NCBI GenBank assembly: GCA_949317995.1 | Contig: OX439044.1 | Location: forward strand, 51,168,166-51,232,165 | From: Acholoe squamosa | Lineage: Eukaryota > Annelida > Polychaeta > Phyllodocida > Polynoidae | DNA: 64,000 nucleotides | Reading direction: 5' to 3' | Part shown: one piece after another, positions 8,759 to 17,675 of the stretch | How the letters are laid out: each line of letters opens with the position of its first letter | How positions within the stretch are numbered: position 1 is the stretch's first letter | Notes under the pieces: model-generated | What the model was told of the DNA's origin: nothing | Seen by the model: only the letters and a program-made list of their open reading frames with translations | The model's database searches: none | Program-made: the position numbers and the translations under genes

Positions 8759-9208
8759 AGGAACAAACTGAAGAAGGGGTTACGACTGGCTGTGGACCAG
8801 GTCATGCACAAGCATGCCTTGACATTCAATGTGACTATAAGGAAATTGCCAGAGAAAGGAAAGTCTCTGGAGGCTGCTTTCCTATCTTCTGCCAGACAAA
8901 TGTTCTCAGACAATGTGTGTAACTGGAGTCGAATACTCACAGTCTACATCTTCGGAGCCTGTTTGGCTAAGATATACAGAGTAGAGTGTTCATATATGAA
9001 CATCAGCCGGTTTGCAGATGTAATGGATCTTTTTCTCATGGTAAAATGGGGGAAGTGGATCCAGGAAAATGGTTCTTTTGAAAACATGCTAACACACTTC
9101 CTAGAACCCATAGAAGACACTGTCTGCAGAGGATTATTGATGAAAGCTGCTGTTGGATTGGCTTCTATGGGTGTTGTTTTATTGTTCAAAGGTTTGAAGT
9201 TACGGTAA
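8759..9208 (+). CDS. Bcl-2 family protein, C-terminal part (BH3-BH1-BH2-TM)
   Basis: The frame is open from the LTR edge to a TAA at 9206-9208 (150 codons). LRLAVDQV (8780-8803) fits the BH3 position of Mcl-1-like proteins (Leu, then Asp), with Val in place of the usual Gly. BH1 is SDNVCNWSRILTVYIFGAC (from about 8906), keeping the Trp and the Arg that binds BH3 aspartates, but with Ser for Gly in NWGR. BH2 is WIQENGSFENMLTHFLE (9056-9106). A hydrophobic tail anchor spans 9131-9193 and ends in basic residues. The multi-motif form resembles anti-apoptotic members acting at mitochondrial or ER membranes. The BH4/N-terminal part is absent: upstream sequence is retrotransposon. BH1 and BH2 are in one uninterrupted frame although many animal relatives have an intron at BH2, so an intron-poor gene or a retrocopy are both possible. 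Confidence 0.85.
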   Translation, partial: RNKLKKGLRLAVDQVMHKHALTFNVTIRKLPEKGKSLEAAFLSSARQMFSDNVCNWSRILTVYIFGACLAKIYRVECSYMNISRFADVMDLFLMVKWGKWIQENGSFENMLTHFLEPIEDTVCRGLLMKAAVGLASMGVVLLFKGLKLR

Positions 9209-9280
9209 AGATGCATGAACCAGACCAGTTTGTTTTCATATGATTGACTGCTAGCAACTGAAGTATCCATTCCCATAAAG

Positions 9281-9294
9281 AATAAATAAATAAA
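9281..9294 (+). terminator. Overlapping AATAAA poly(A) signals of the Bcl-2-like gene
   Basis: Three overlapping AATAAA hexamers (9281, 9285, 9289) lie 73-81 bases after the Bcl-2-like stop codon, and a GT/T-rich stretch (ctttgttctgtttata) follows within 40 bases. This suits a short 3' UTR. Confidence 0.65.
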
Positions 9295-9404
9295 CAATTC
9301 AAAGAAAATTTAATCTTTGTTCTGTTTATATAGTGATTGAGAAAAAGACCACACCAAACAGAAGAAAATCAAGGGTTTAGTTTTTCCTCAATGAAGAGAT
9401 TTTT

Positions 9405-12400
9405 TTTTTTTACACAGAATCCAATTCTTGAGTCTACTTGTATTCCCTGGATATTTCTGTTTGACAATTTCTTTTCAAATTTCTTAAGAATTCTTTTTTT
9501 AACTAGACTCAAATTTTCACCAGGGGTCAACTCTTCATCAAGCTTTCATATTTTCTTGGAAGCAATTCATGAATGTAATCCATGAATGTAATCCATGAAT
9601 GTAATCCATTTCTTGAAAGTAATCCATGAATGTAATCCATTTCTTGAGTCTACTTTTTTTCCCTGGATATTTCTGTTTGACAATTTCTTTTCAAATTTCT
9701 AATTTTCTTTTTTTTTTCAACTAGACTCAAATTTTTATCAGGGGTCAACTCTGCATCAAGCTTTCATATTTTGTTGAAAGTGATCCATGAATGTAATCCA
9801 TTTCTTGAAAGTATTCCATGAATGTAATCCATTTATTGAGTCTAGTTTTTTTTCATGGATATTTCTGTTTGACAATTTCTTTTCAAATTTCTAATTTTCT
9901 TTTTTTTTTTTAACTAGACTCAAATTTTCACCAGGAGTCAACTCTTCATCAAGCTTTCATATTTCCTTGAGAGTAATCCATGAATGTAATCCATGAATGT
10001 AATCCATTTCTTGAAAGTAATCCATGAATGTAATCCATGAATGTAATCCATTTCTTGAGTCTAATTTTATTCCCTGGATATTTCTCTTTGACAATTTCTT
10101 TTCAAATTCTTAAAGAATTCTTTTTTTTTCAACTAGACTCAAATTTTCACCAGGGGTCAACTCTTCATCAAGCTTTCATATTTTCTTGAAAGTAATCCAT
10201 GAATGTAATCCATTTCTTGAAAGTAATCAATGAATGTAATCCATTTCTTGACTCTAATTTTTTTTTCCCTGGATATTTCTGTTTGACAATTTCTTTTCAA
10301 ATTTCTAATTTTCTTTTTTTTTTCAACTAGACTCAAATTTTCATCAGGGGTTAACTCTGCATCAAGCTTTCATATTTCCTTGAAAGTAATCCATGAATGT
10401 AATCCATTTCTTGAAAGTAATCCATGAATGTAATCCATTTCTTGAGTCTACTTGTATTCCCTGGATAGTTCAGTTAGACAATTTCTTTTCAAATTTCTTA
10501 AGAATTCTTTTTTTTTTCAACTACTCAAATTTTCACCAGGGGTCAACTCTTCATCAAGCTTTCATATTTTCTTGAAAGTAATCCAAGAATGTAATCCATG
10601 AATGTAATCCATTTCTTGAAAGTAATCCATGAATGTAATCCATGAATGTAATCCATTTCTTGAAAGTAATCCATGAATGTAATCCATTTCTTGAGTCTAC
10701 TTTTTTCCCCTGGATGTTTCTGTTTGACAAATTCTTTTCAAATTTCTAATTTTCTTTTTTTCAACTAGACTCAAATTTTCATCAGGGGTCAACTCTGCAT
10801 CAAGCTTTCATATTTATTGAAAGTAATCCATAAATGTAATCCATGAATGTAATCCATTTCTTGAAAGTAATCCATGAATGTAATCCAATTCTTGAGTCTA
10901 CTTTTATAACCTGTATATTTCTGTTTGACAATTTTAATTTTCTTTTTTTACAACTAGACTCAAATTTTCACCAGGGGTCAACTCTTCATCAAGCTTTCAT
11001 ATTTTCTTGAAAGTAATCCATAAATGTAATCCATGAATGTAATCCATATCTTGAAAGTAATCCATGAATGTAATCCAATTCTTGAGTCTACTTTTATTCC
11101 CTGGTTTCTCTTTTTGACAATTTCTTTGCAAATTTCTTAAGAATTCTTTTTTTTTCAACTAGACTCAAATTTTCAACGGGGGTCAAATCTTCGTCAAGCT
11201 TTCATATTTTCTTGAAGGTAATCCATGAATGTAATCCATATCTTGAGTCTACTCCTTCCAATGAAGGTTAATCATCTCGATACACCTGTTCAACAATTTC
11301 TTTTCAAATTTCTTAAGAATTCTTTTTTTTTAACTAGGCTCAAATTCTCATCAGGGGTCAACTCTGCATCAAGCTTTCATATTTTCTTGAAAGTAATCCA
11401 TGAATGTAGTCCATTTCTTGAGTCTACTTTTTTTCCCTGGATATTTCTGTTTGACAATTTCTTTTCAAATTTCTAATTTTCTTTTTTTCAACTAGACTCA
11501 AATTTTCATCAGGGGTCAACTCTGCATCAAGCTTTCATATTTTCTCGAAAGTAATCCATGAATGTAATCCATTTCTTGAAAGTAATCCATGAATGTAATA
11601 CATTTTTTGAACCTACTTTTATTCCCTGGATATTTCTGTTTGACAATGTCTTTTCAAATTTCTTAATTTTTCTTTTTCATCTAGACTCAAATTTATATAA
11701 TGGGTCAACTCTTCATCAAGCTTTCATATTTTCTTGAAAGTAATCCATTAATGTAATCCATGAATGTAATCCATTTATTGAGTCTACTTTTTTCCCTGGA
11801 TATTTCTGTTTGACAATTTCTTTTCAAATTTCTAATTTTTTTTTTCAACTAGACTCAAATTTTCACCATGGGTCAACTCCTCATCAAGCTTTCATATTTT
11901 CTTGAAAGTAATCCATGAATGTAATCCATGAATGTAATCCATGAATGTAATCCATTTCTTGAAAGTAATCCATGAATGTAATCCATTTCTTGAGTCTACT
12001 TTTTTTCCCTGGATATTTCTGTTTGACAATTTCTTTTCAAATTCGTAATTTTCTTTTTTTTCCGACTAAACTCAAATTTTCATCAGGGGTCAACTCTACA
12101 TCAAGCTTTCATATTTTCTTGAAAGTAATCCATGAATGTTATCCATTTCTTGAAAGTAATCCATGAATGTAATTCATTTCTTGAGTCTACTTTTTTTCCC
12201 TTGATATTTCTGTTTGACAATTTCTTCTGAAATTTGTAATTTTTTCTTTTTTTCAACTTGACTCAAATTTTCACCAGGGGTGTTCTCTTCATCAAGCTTT
12301 CATATTTTCTTGAAGGTAATCCATGAATGTAATCCATATCTTGAGTCTACTCCTTCCAATGAAGGTTAATCATCTCGATACACCTGTTCAACAATTTCTT

Positions 12401-12700
12401 TTCAAATTTCTTAAGAATTCTTTTTTTTTAACTAGGCTCAAATTTTCCTCAGGGGTCAACTCTGCATCAAGCTTTCATATTTTCTTGAAAGTAATCCATG
12501 AATGTAGTCCATTTCTTGAGTCTACTTTATTCCCTGGATATTTCCATTTGACAATTTTTCTTCAAATTTCAAATTTTCTTTTTTTTTTTCAACTAGACTT
12601 AAATTTTCATCAGGGGTCAACTCTTCATCAAGCTTTCATATTTTCTCAAAAGTAATCCATGAATGTAATCCATTTCTTGAAAGTAATCCATGAATGTAAC
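9405..12700. repeat. AT-rich tandem repeat, period ~190 bp, ~17 units
   Basis: The marker CAGGGGTCAACTC or a close variant recurs about 17 times (near 9522, 9739, 9944, 10151, 10346, 10538, 10785, 10971, 11179, 11353, 11513, 11700, 11869, 12086, 12277, 12451, 12612). A unit contains CATCAAGCTTTCATATTTTC, a variable number of the 13-mer ATGAATGTAATCC, a TTGAGTCTAC block, TTTGACAATTTCTTTTC and a T run before AACTAGACTCAAATTTTC. Spacing varies from about 160 to 250 bp, mostly through 13-mer copy number. Small frames of 60-110 codons here are by-products of the repeat. No gene is seen. Confidence 0.92.
12307..12538. repeat. Second copy of a variant block seen at 11209-11440
   Basis: A segment carrying the unusual sequence CCAATGAAGGTTAATCATCT occurs at about 11255 and again about 12353, offset by 1098 bp, with near-identical flanks. 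No other unit has this insert. It shows a multi-unit (roughly six-unit) duplication within the 190 bp array. Confidence 0.75.
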
Positions 12701-12704
12701 TCCA

Positions 12705-13330
12705 CTCCTGCCAAGATATTGTGGGTTGGTGGGATTCTGGGAATATTGGGACAGGCCTCTATGCATATAGTTTAAAAATGATATACAACTACACATCCTA
12801 CAATTACTTCTGTAAAACATGGAATATACCTCTAGACCCATAGCATTGCTACACTCCTGCCAGAATCATCTACATATGATGGGTTTTGGGGAAAATTGGG
12901 ACAGGCCAGAAAGGTTTATGTGAAATTGAAAGCATATAACATAGATATGAACTGTGTGCAGATAGTCCTCTAGATACATAGCAGGACTGCATTTTGGCAT
13001 CAACATTGATATATTAGTGTATTTTGGTACATTAGTCAGTGCCAAATATGCATCTATACTACAACCACTACTACCTTTATATGGAATTTGAGAGCATCAT
13101 ATGCCATAGATATGAACAGTGTGCAAATAGTCCTCTAGATACATAGCAGGACTGCAATTTTGGCATCAACATTGACATATCAGTGTATTTTGGTACATTG
13201 GTCTATGCCAAATATGCATTTTTACTACTACCATTACTATCTTGATATGAAATTGAGAGCATACAGCAGAGAAATGAACTGTGTGGAGATAGTTCTCTAT
13301 ATACATAGCTGAAATATTGAAATCTACACA
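12705..13330. repeat. Two small tandem families after the AT-rich array
   Basis: A block ending in TTGGGACAGGCC occurs near 12746 and 12896. It is followed by about 2.5 copies of a ~162 bp unit (starting near 12930, 13092 and 13255) containing ATAGTCCTCTAGATACATAG, GGCATCAACATTG and TTTTGGTACATT. Several short minus-strand frames cross it; none has a recognisable domain. Confidence 0.75.
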
Positions 13331-13375
13331 AATTCTCAACAAGGCCATTCAAGGAAAAAACCTTCAATGAAAGCA

Positions 13376-13690
13376 GGACACTCAGGCAGTACACTCAAGA
13401 AAAGCAGTACACTCAGGAAGGACACTCAAGGAGAAATGAATGATTGATGAAGAGTTGACCCCTGATGAGAATTTCAGTCTAGTTGAAAAAAATATTAAAT
13501 TGTTCAGAAATCTAAACAGATTCTTGCCCAGGACATTAAAGGAAAAAATCCTGAATGGAAGGAGGACACTCAGGCAGTACACTCAAGAAAAGCAGTACAC
13601 TCAGGAAGGACACTCAAGGAGAAATGAAACCTTGATGAAGAGTTGACCCCTGATGAAAATTCTAGTGGCAAAAAAATGTTGAAATGAACA
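13376..13690 (-). repeat. Inverted relatives of the 190 bp repeat plus a 189 bp direct repeat
   Basis: GATGAAGAGTTGACCCCTGA at about 13447 and 13635 is the reverse complement of the marker block of the 9405-12700 array, so these copies lie in opposite orientation. Between them the tract GGACACTCAGGCAGTACACT and related short repeats occur at 13376 and again at 13565, a 189 bp spacing. The 13-mer of the main array is replaced here by an acactcagg-type sub-repeat. Confidence 0.75.
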
Positions 13691-13744
13691 CAAATTCTCA
13701 ACAAGGCCATCCAAGGAAAAACCCTTCAATGGAAGTGTGTTTGT

Positions 13745-13930
13745 ATGCCTGCCTACTCTAAGAAGCTAAGTGTGTATATGTCTAAACTTAGCTTCTTAGA
13801 CTAAGTAGGCAACCAAACACACTTAGCCTCTTAGTGTAGGGAGGCATTACCTTCTTAGAGTAGGCAGTCATACAAACAGACTTAGCTTCTTAGAGTAGGC
13901 AGGCATATACACACTTAACTTCTTAGACTA
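13745..13930. repeat. Cluster of short inverted and direct repeats
   Basis: TAGCTTCTTAGAGTAGGCAG or variants occur four times on the plus strand and once as the complement (CCTACTCTAAGAAGCTAAG at 13752). The first inverted pair (13748-13811) can form a hairpin of roughly 25 bp arms. Confidence 0.7.
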
Positions 13931-14602
13931 GGTAGGGCTAAAGGAGGGGGCAACCCAAATGGATGGTCGCCACTGTTGACAGCGAGGATTGGGCTCTTGA
14001 CACCATAAAAATACAAAAACACATCAAACAGGTATGAAAGGCATATAAGAAGGTTCACACATAAAAACAGGTCAAAAGTTACACACATACAAAAGGTGTA
14101 CACACAAAAAGAGGGCAAAAGGTGAATAAAAACCTCCCCAAGGAAGATAGAGTGTTTCCAGTCATAGTCAACCGCTGCGAACACTTCCTGGCAGTTGACC
14201 CTGGCGAAGCTGACACACCTGATGACCAACTGGTGACTGTGGCGAAGCGTACTATGACCGTACCACAGACAGGTAGCGGGGGATGGCTGCTTTCACAACC
14301 TTTTCTCAGAGTCTCCACTGGTCCATGTCAGCCTTTTCCCCTCCCGGCTAGGACCACCTTCATAGACTAACTGATATCTGCTATCTCTTTACCAGTCGCA
14401 AGTGCACAGCCTCTGCGGGCAGAAGCGGATCAGTGCAGGCCTCCTAGAAGACCTGAACACTGAAGGTTCACTGCAGTCTGTCTACCGACACTTACAGACG
14501 CGACCACTATCAGGACAACTCTTTTTGTCCCCAGAGGGATTTGAACCCCAGACCTCTCACAGACAAGTCCGGCGCTCTTTCCAACTGAGCTACTGAGGAG
14601 AC
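13931..14602 (-). mobile_element. Probable SINE with tRNA-like head at 14526-14602
   Basis: On the minus strand 14602-14526 reads like a tRNA: an acceptor-like GTCTCCT, D-arm GTAGCTCAGTTGGAAAGAGC (an A-box match) and a T-arm GGGGTTCAAATCCC (a B-box match), but the anticodon arm does not pair. That pattern is typical of SINE heads. The body would run toward lower coordinates; its end is not defined and the lower limit given is a guess. A 104-codon hydrophobic frame at 13915-14229 (minus) has no recognisable domain and I do not call it a gene. Confidence 0.55.
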
Positions 14603-14861
14603 CTGTAGCTGGAGGGTCAACTCCACCTCTATATAGATGATGAGGACAACTTGCACTGACATAATGGAGTGTCTTCATCCATAAGGGATATTTTGTTGGG
14701 GTTGGAGGGAGAGAAGGTCACATGACTAGAACTCATTCTAGTTGACTGTTGACCTGGTCAGTTGGGCTAGCAGTAGAGATCCTCTGTTCTGCCATCTCCA
14801 TTAACTTGCCAAATCAGGGTTTTGGCTGCTAGTTCCATTGACCAAGTCCACAGTGAGAGCC
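14603..14861. other. No feature recognised
   Basis: Unique-looking sequence between the SINE head and the hairpin element. It includes a partial relative of the hairpin arm (CCAAATCAGGGTTTTGGC near 14809), so the start of this stretch may be an older fragment of that same element. Confidence 0.5.
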
Positions 14862-15014
14862 GAAATCCACCAAAAGCCAAAATGGCAAGTTGATGAACTC
14901 CGCCAAAAACCCTGATTTGGGAAGTTGATGTCTGTTCTTCCATCTCCATCAACTTCCCAAATCAGGGTTTTGGCGGAGTTCATCACCTTGCCATTTTGGC
15001 CTTTGGTGGATTTC
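14862..15014. repeat. Long hairpin / MITE-like inverted repeat
   Basis: Arms 14862-14930 and 14947-15014 are close reverse complements (GAAATCCACCAAA paired with TTTGGTGGATTTC at the ends) around a 16-base loop. There is no coding potential. It is probably a foldback-type non-autonomous DNA element; the transposase family is unknown. Confidence 0.75.
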
Positions 15015-15029
15015 AACTCCCTGCAATTC

Positions 15030-15786
15030 AATTGAGAAATATCCCTCCAAAATACAAGCAAATACCATAGAATTCTCTCATAATCTTTTAGGGGTGGAGT
15101 ATAAGTCAGAAATCGGAGAAATGTCACTCTAAAAGATGATTTAAAAGGATAATCTTTTCCAATGCTCTATTACAGGAAAAGCAGACAGCCTTCATAGGCA
15201 GGGTGGGACTGAACCCACAACCTCTTGTTTCAGAGACGGCCGCTATATCCATTAGGCCACGGTGCTCTGTACTCAACAGGGAATCAGCTGTAGTATATCT
15301 GAAGTATTTATATATTATCTTTACCAGTGTGGGTTCCAATCCAAGTAAAGCTGCAAAACGTATATTTATATTTGAATTCAGAAATATCCCTCCCAAATAC
15401 AAACAAATACCATAAAATTCTTTCATAATCTTTTAGGGATGGAGTACAAGTCAGAAATCGGAGAAATGTCACTCTAAAAGATGATTTAAAAGGATAATCT
15501 TTTCCAATGCTCTATTACAGAATGGAGGAAAAGCAGACAGCCTCCATGGGCAGGGTGGTACTTGAACCCACAACCTCTTGTTTCAGAGACGGACACTATG
15601 TCCATTAGGCCACGGTGCTCTGTACTCAACTGGGAATCAGCTGAAGTATATCTGAAGTATCTATATATTATCTTTACCAGTGTGGGTTCGAATCCAAGTA
15701 AGGCTGCAAAACGTATTTTTACATGTAAATTGAGAAATATCCCTCCAAAATACAAGCAAATATGATAAAATTCTCTCATAATCTCT
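15030..15786 (-). mobile_element. Two tandem copies of a tRNA-Arg-like SINE unit
   Basis: A segment of about 350 bp occurs twice. Each copy contains GAAATATCCCTCC, then CATAATCTTTTAGGG, then a tRNA-like head on the minus strand (15268-15197 and 15622-15549) with GTGGCCTAATGGATA (A box) and GTGGGTTC (B-box core), followed by TTACCAGTGTGGGTTC. The heads resemble tRNA-Arg. A third GAAATATCCCTCC at 15734 closes the pair, as expected for unequal crossing-over between repeats. The second copy differs from the first by scattered substitutions. Confidence 0.7.
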
Positions 15787-15806
15787 AAGGGGTGGAGTAT
15801 AAGTCA

Positions 15807-15898
15807 GAAAACCTCCTTGGACCAGGAGGATTTGTCACAAAACCTCGGCTTCGCCTAGGAGGTTTTGTGGCAAATCCTCCTGGTCTGCAGAGGTTTTC
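15807..15898. repeat. 92 bp palindromic hairpin
   Basis: It begins GAAAACCTCC and ends GAGGTTTTC; the arms share CCAGGAGGATTTG and its complement CAAATCCTCCTGG, with a short GC-rich loop. It is a compact foldback element or MITE remnant. Confidence 0.8.
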
Positions 15899-16240
15899 CA
15901 TTAAGAAATCAACTTATTTGCCTGTTCCTGGTTGCCATGGCAACCATTCCAATAATCAAAATTTGTAAATTGCTATGCCAATTTTTGGGGATACTGACCA
16001 AAAACCCAAAACTGAAAACAAAAATGGAAAATTCCTTCTAGATCAAAATCTATGATAAAAATTACCATATCTTTATGTATTTTTATGAAAAAAAGGCTGA
16101 ATTATTGTGTTTTTAGATATTATTATGTTTAATAATGATTATACCACGATTTCTGGCCTACACAGTGCTTTTTGGGGTCTATTCCCATCCACATATCTGT
16201 CGATATTGCACACCCTGTAGGCTTTACCATCGATTTTGGA
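15899..16240. other. AT-rich sequence, no feature recognised
   Basis: No open frame of note and no repeat beyond homopolymer runs. The palindrome GGTTGCCATGGCAACC occurs near 15932; a related TTTCCATGGCAACAGA lies near 63795 past the far end of the satellite. Confidence 0.6.
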
Positions 16241-16345
16241 AGGCGTGCTGTTATCCATCTAAGGCGTGCTGTTATCCATCTAAGGCATGCTTTTATCCAT
16301 CTAAGGCATGCTGTTATCCATCTAAGGCGTGCTGTTATCCAGGAT
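16241..16345. repeat. 21 bp minisatellite, 5 copies
   Basis: AGGCGTGCTGTTATCCATCT-type units start at 16241, 16262, 16283, 16304 and 16325. Two copies have GGCATG for GGCGTG. An inverted fragment GGATAACAGCATGCC follows directly. The 21 bp period keeps all frames open, which creates the repetitive short frames seen here. Confidence 0.9.
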
Positions 16346-16411
16346 AACAGCATGCCTCTCATGTCCTCCCATGTCATATGTTACATGTTAAAACCCACGA
16401 AATTTTCCAGG

Positions 16412-16481
16412 CCAGGGTAGGGATCGAACCTGCAGTCTCACATCCCAAATCCAACTCCTTATGCACTGCGCCACAAGGACT
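16412..16481 (-). mobile_element. tRNA-like SINE head
   Basis: The minus strand reads GTCCTTGTGGCGCAGTGCAT with a D-arm/A-box look, then GCAGGTTCGATCCCTACC (B-box match GGTTCGATCC). The anticodon arm is not convincing. Probably a SINE or tRNA pseudogene. Confidence 0.55.
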
Positions 16482-16651
16482 GACGAGAAACGCCCGGTTC
16501 GAACCATGTCTGGATATGATACAAAGCCGTGTGCGCTGTCGCTGTCCGCTGCCGGGCGACGAGGTGTATTATACACAAACATAACCGCGAGAAGCGTCTT
16601 TTTTCGCCGTGTGTGCTGTCGCTGTCCCCTGCCGGGCGCAGAAGGAGGAGA

Positions 16652-16732
16652 CGGGGTGGTCTAGTGGTTAGCACGTTGCGCTAAGCCGTGAGAGGTCCGC
16701 GGATCGATTCCCGGCCCGGACGCGTCTTTTTT
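16652..16732 (+). mobile_element. tRNA-like SINE head with Pol III terminator
   Basis: It carries TGGTCTAGTGGTTAGCAC (A-box match), GCGGATCGATTCCCGG (near B-box) and a run of six T at 16727-16732. A tract of the form CCGTGTGCGCTGTCGCTGTC follows each of two T runs (16589-16594 and 16727-16732) and also occurs near 16528, so this small region is itself a set of direct repeats of SINE-derived sequence. Confidence 0.6.
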
Positions 16733-16848
16733 CACCGTGTGCGCTGTCGCTGTCCACTGTCGAATCCCGGGGAGGGGGAATAAATTTTTTTTTAAATTTG
16801 AATTTATTGGTATTATATTGATTATTTATTGGTTTCGTGGTATAAAAT

Positions 16849-16971
16849 AAGTAGTCAATGGATAACTCATGACTTGTGTGTGTTAGCAAAGGCTAATAAC
16901 ACTCGGCCTACGGCCTCGTGTCATTATCCTTCACTAACACACACGCGTCATGAGTTATCCATTGATTACTT
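16849..16971. repeat. MITE-like inverted repeat
   Basis: AAGTAGTCAATGGATAACTC at 16849 pairs with GAGTTATCCATTGATTACTT ending at 16971. Inner arms also pair through GTGTGTGTTAG / CTAACACACAC around a CGGCCTACGGCC core. No coding potential. Confidence 0.75.
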
Positions 16972-17146
16972 GTTCAATAAGAGCATAATCATCCATTTCA
17001 GATATGAATAACAACCTATGTTCAAGGAGGGGTTCTGAAATAACTACTAGGAATGTTTAAGTCAATGATGTCTCATTTTAAAAGTCTTGAGATGAACTTT
17101 GATAATGAATTTCCCTGCAGAGAGGTGTTTTTGCTTGCCTGGTCAC
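16972..17146. other. Left flank of the satellite, no feature recognised
   Basis: AT-rich unique-looking sequence up to the first satellite bases at 17147. Confidence 0.5.
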
Positions 17147-17170
17147 ATATGGTCAAGTTGTGCCACACTA

Positions 17171-17675
17171 GTGTAGAGGTCAGCAGAAAATGTCTTTGGA
17201 GAAACCGGGACTCGAACCCGGGACCCTCCAACTTCGAAGCGGAAGCTCTACCCCTGAGCTACTTCCCCTGGCCTGACGTTATCTACCTTCCATCTACACC
17301 TGGATCGGTATTACACACACACGGGGAGCAGTGAAGACCAGGCAACCGGCTCCTGAGAGTTGGTCTACCGGGTAGAGGGATTTCCGGTCCCCTACACTCC
17401 TCCCAACCAGCTTCAACCTAGGGTTCCTACAGATTCCCAGGACCAGTACTGAGTCACATCCAGGTTGTTGGAAGTATTTCCATTCCCGGAAACCCCTGGA
17501 GGCGCCCCCTGTTTCCAAGGCCCCCAATACTAGCAGGCTGAAGCCTATCTGTGTCAAACCAGCCCAGGCACCGAGTTCCCTGATCGCCCTATTAAGTCGC
17601 GCGAGGGGAGCAGTGAAGACCAGGCAACCGGCTCCTGAAAGTTGGTCTACCGGCTAGAGGGATTTCCGGTCCCCT
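17171..17675 (-). mobile_element. SINE-like insertion in the edge monomer, ACACTA duplication
   Basis: ACACTA occurs at 17165-17170 and 17676-17681 on either side, while an intact monomer has it once, so a 505 bp insertion with a 6 bp target duplication fits. Inside are a tRNA-like cloverleaf (17197-17268, minus) and two 76 bp direct repeats (17323-17398 and 17605-17680, the second overlapping the duplication), each beginning GGGGAGCAGTGAAGACCAGG and differing at a few bases. Confidence 0.65.
17197..17268 (-). tRNA. tRNA-like cloverleaf, anticodon CGA, probably SINE head
   Basis: Acceptor GGGGAAG pairs with TTTCTCC (G-T pairs allowed), D-arm GCTC...GAGC, anticodon loop TTCGAAG giving CGA, T-arm CCGGG-TTCGAGT-CCCGG, discriminator A. 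A TTTT run lies about 8-11 bases downstream. Anticodon CGA would mean serine, but animal tRNA-Ser has a long variable arm and this one has five bases; the 31-39 pair is also mismatched. It is more likely a SINE head or pseudogene than a working tRNA. Confidence 0.45.

Noticed and set aside
9337-12655. Short frames such as MNVIHILSLLLPMKVNHL as coding sequence
   Set aside because: They are translations of the AT-rich tandem repeat.
13915-14229. 104-codon hydrophobic minus-strand frame as a membrane protein gene
   Set aside because: Composition reflects A-rich sequence on the opposite strand; no start context, domain or repeat-free support.
16241-16345. CRISPR-like array
   Set aside because: The 21 bp units are contiguous with no spacers, in a eukaryotic setting; it is a minisatellite.
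17197-17268. Functional tRNA-Ser(CGA) gene
   Set aside because: No long variable arm, mismatch in the anticodon stem, and it sits in a SINE-like insertion.
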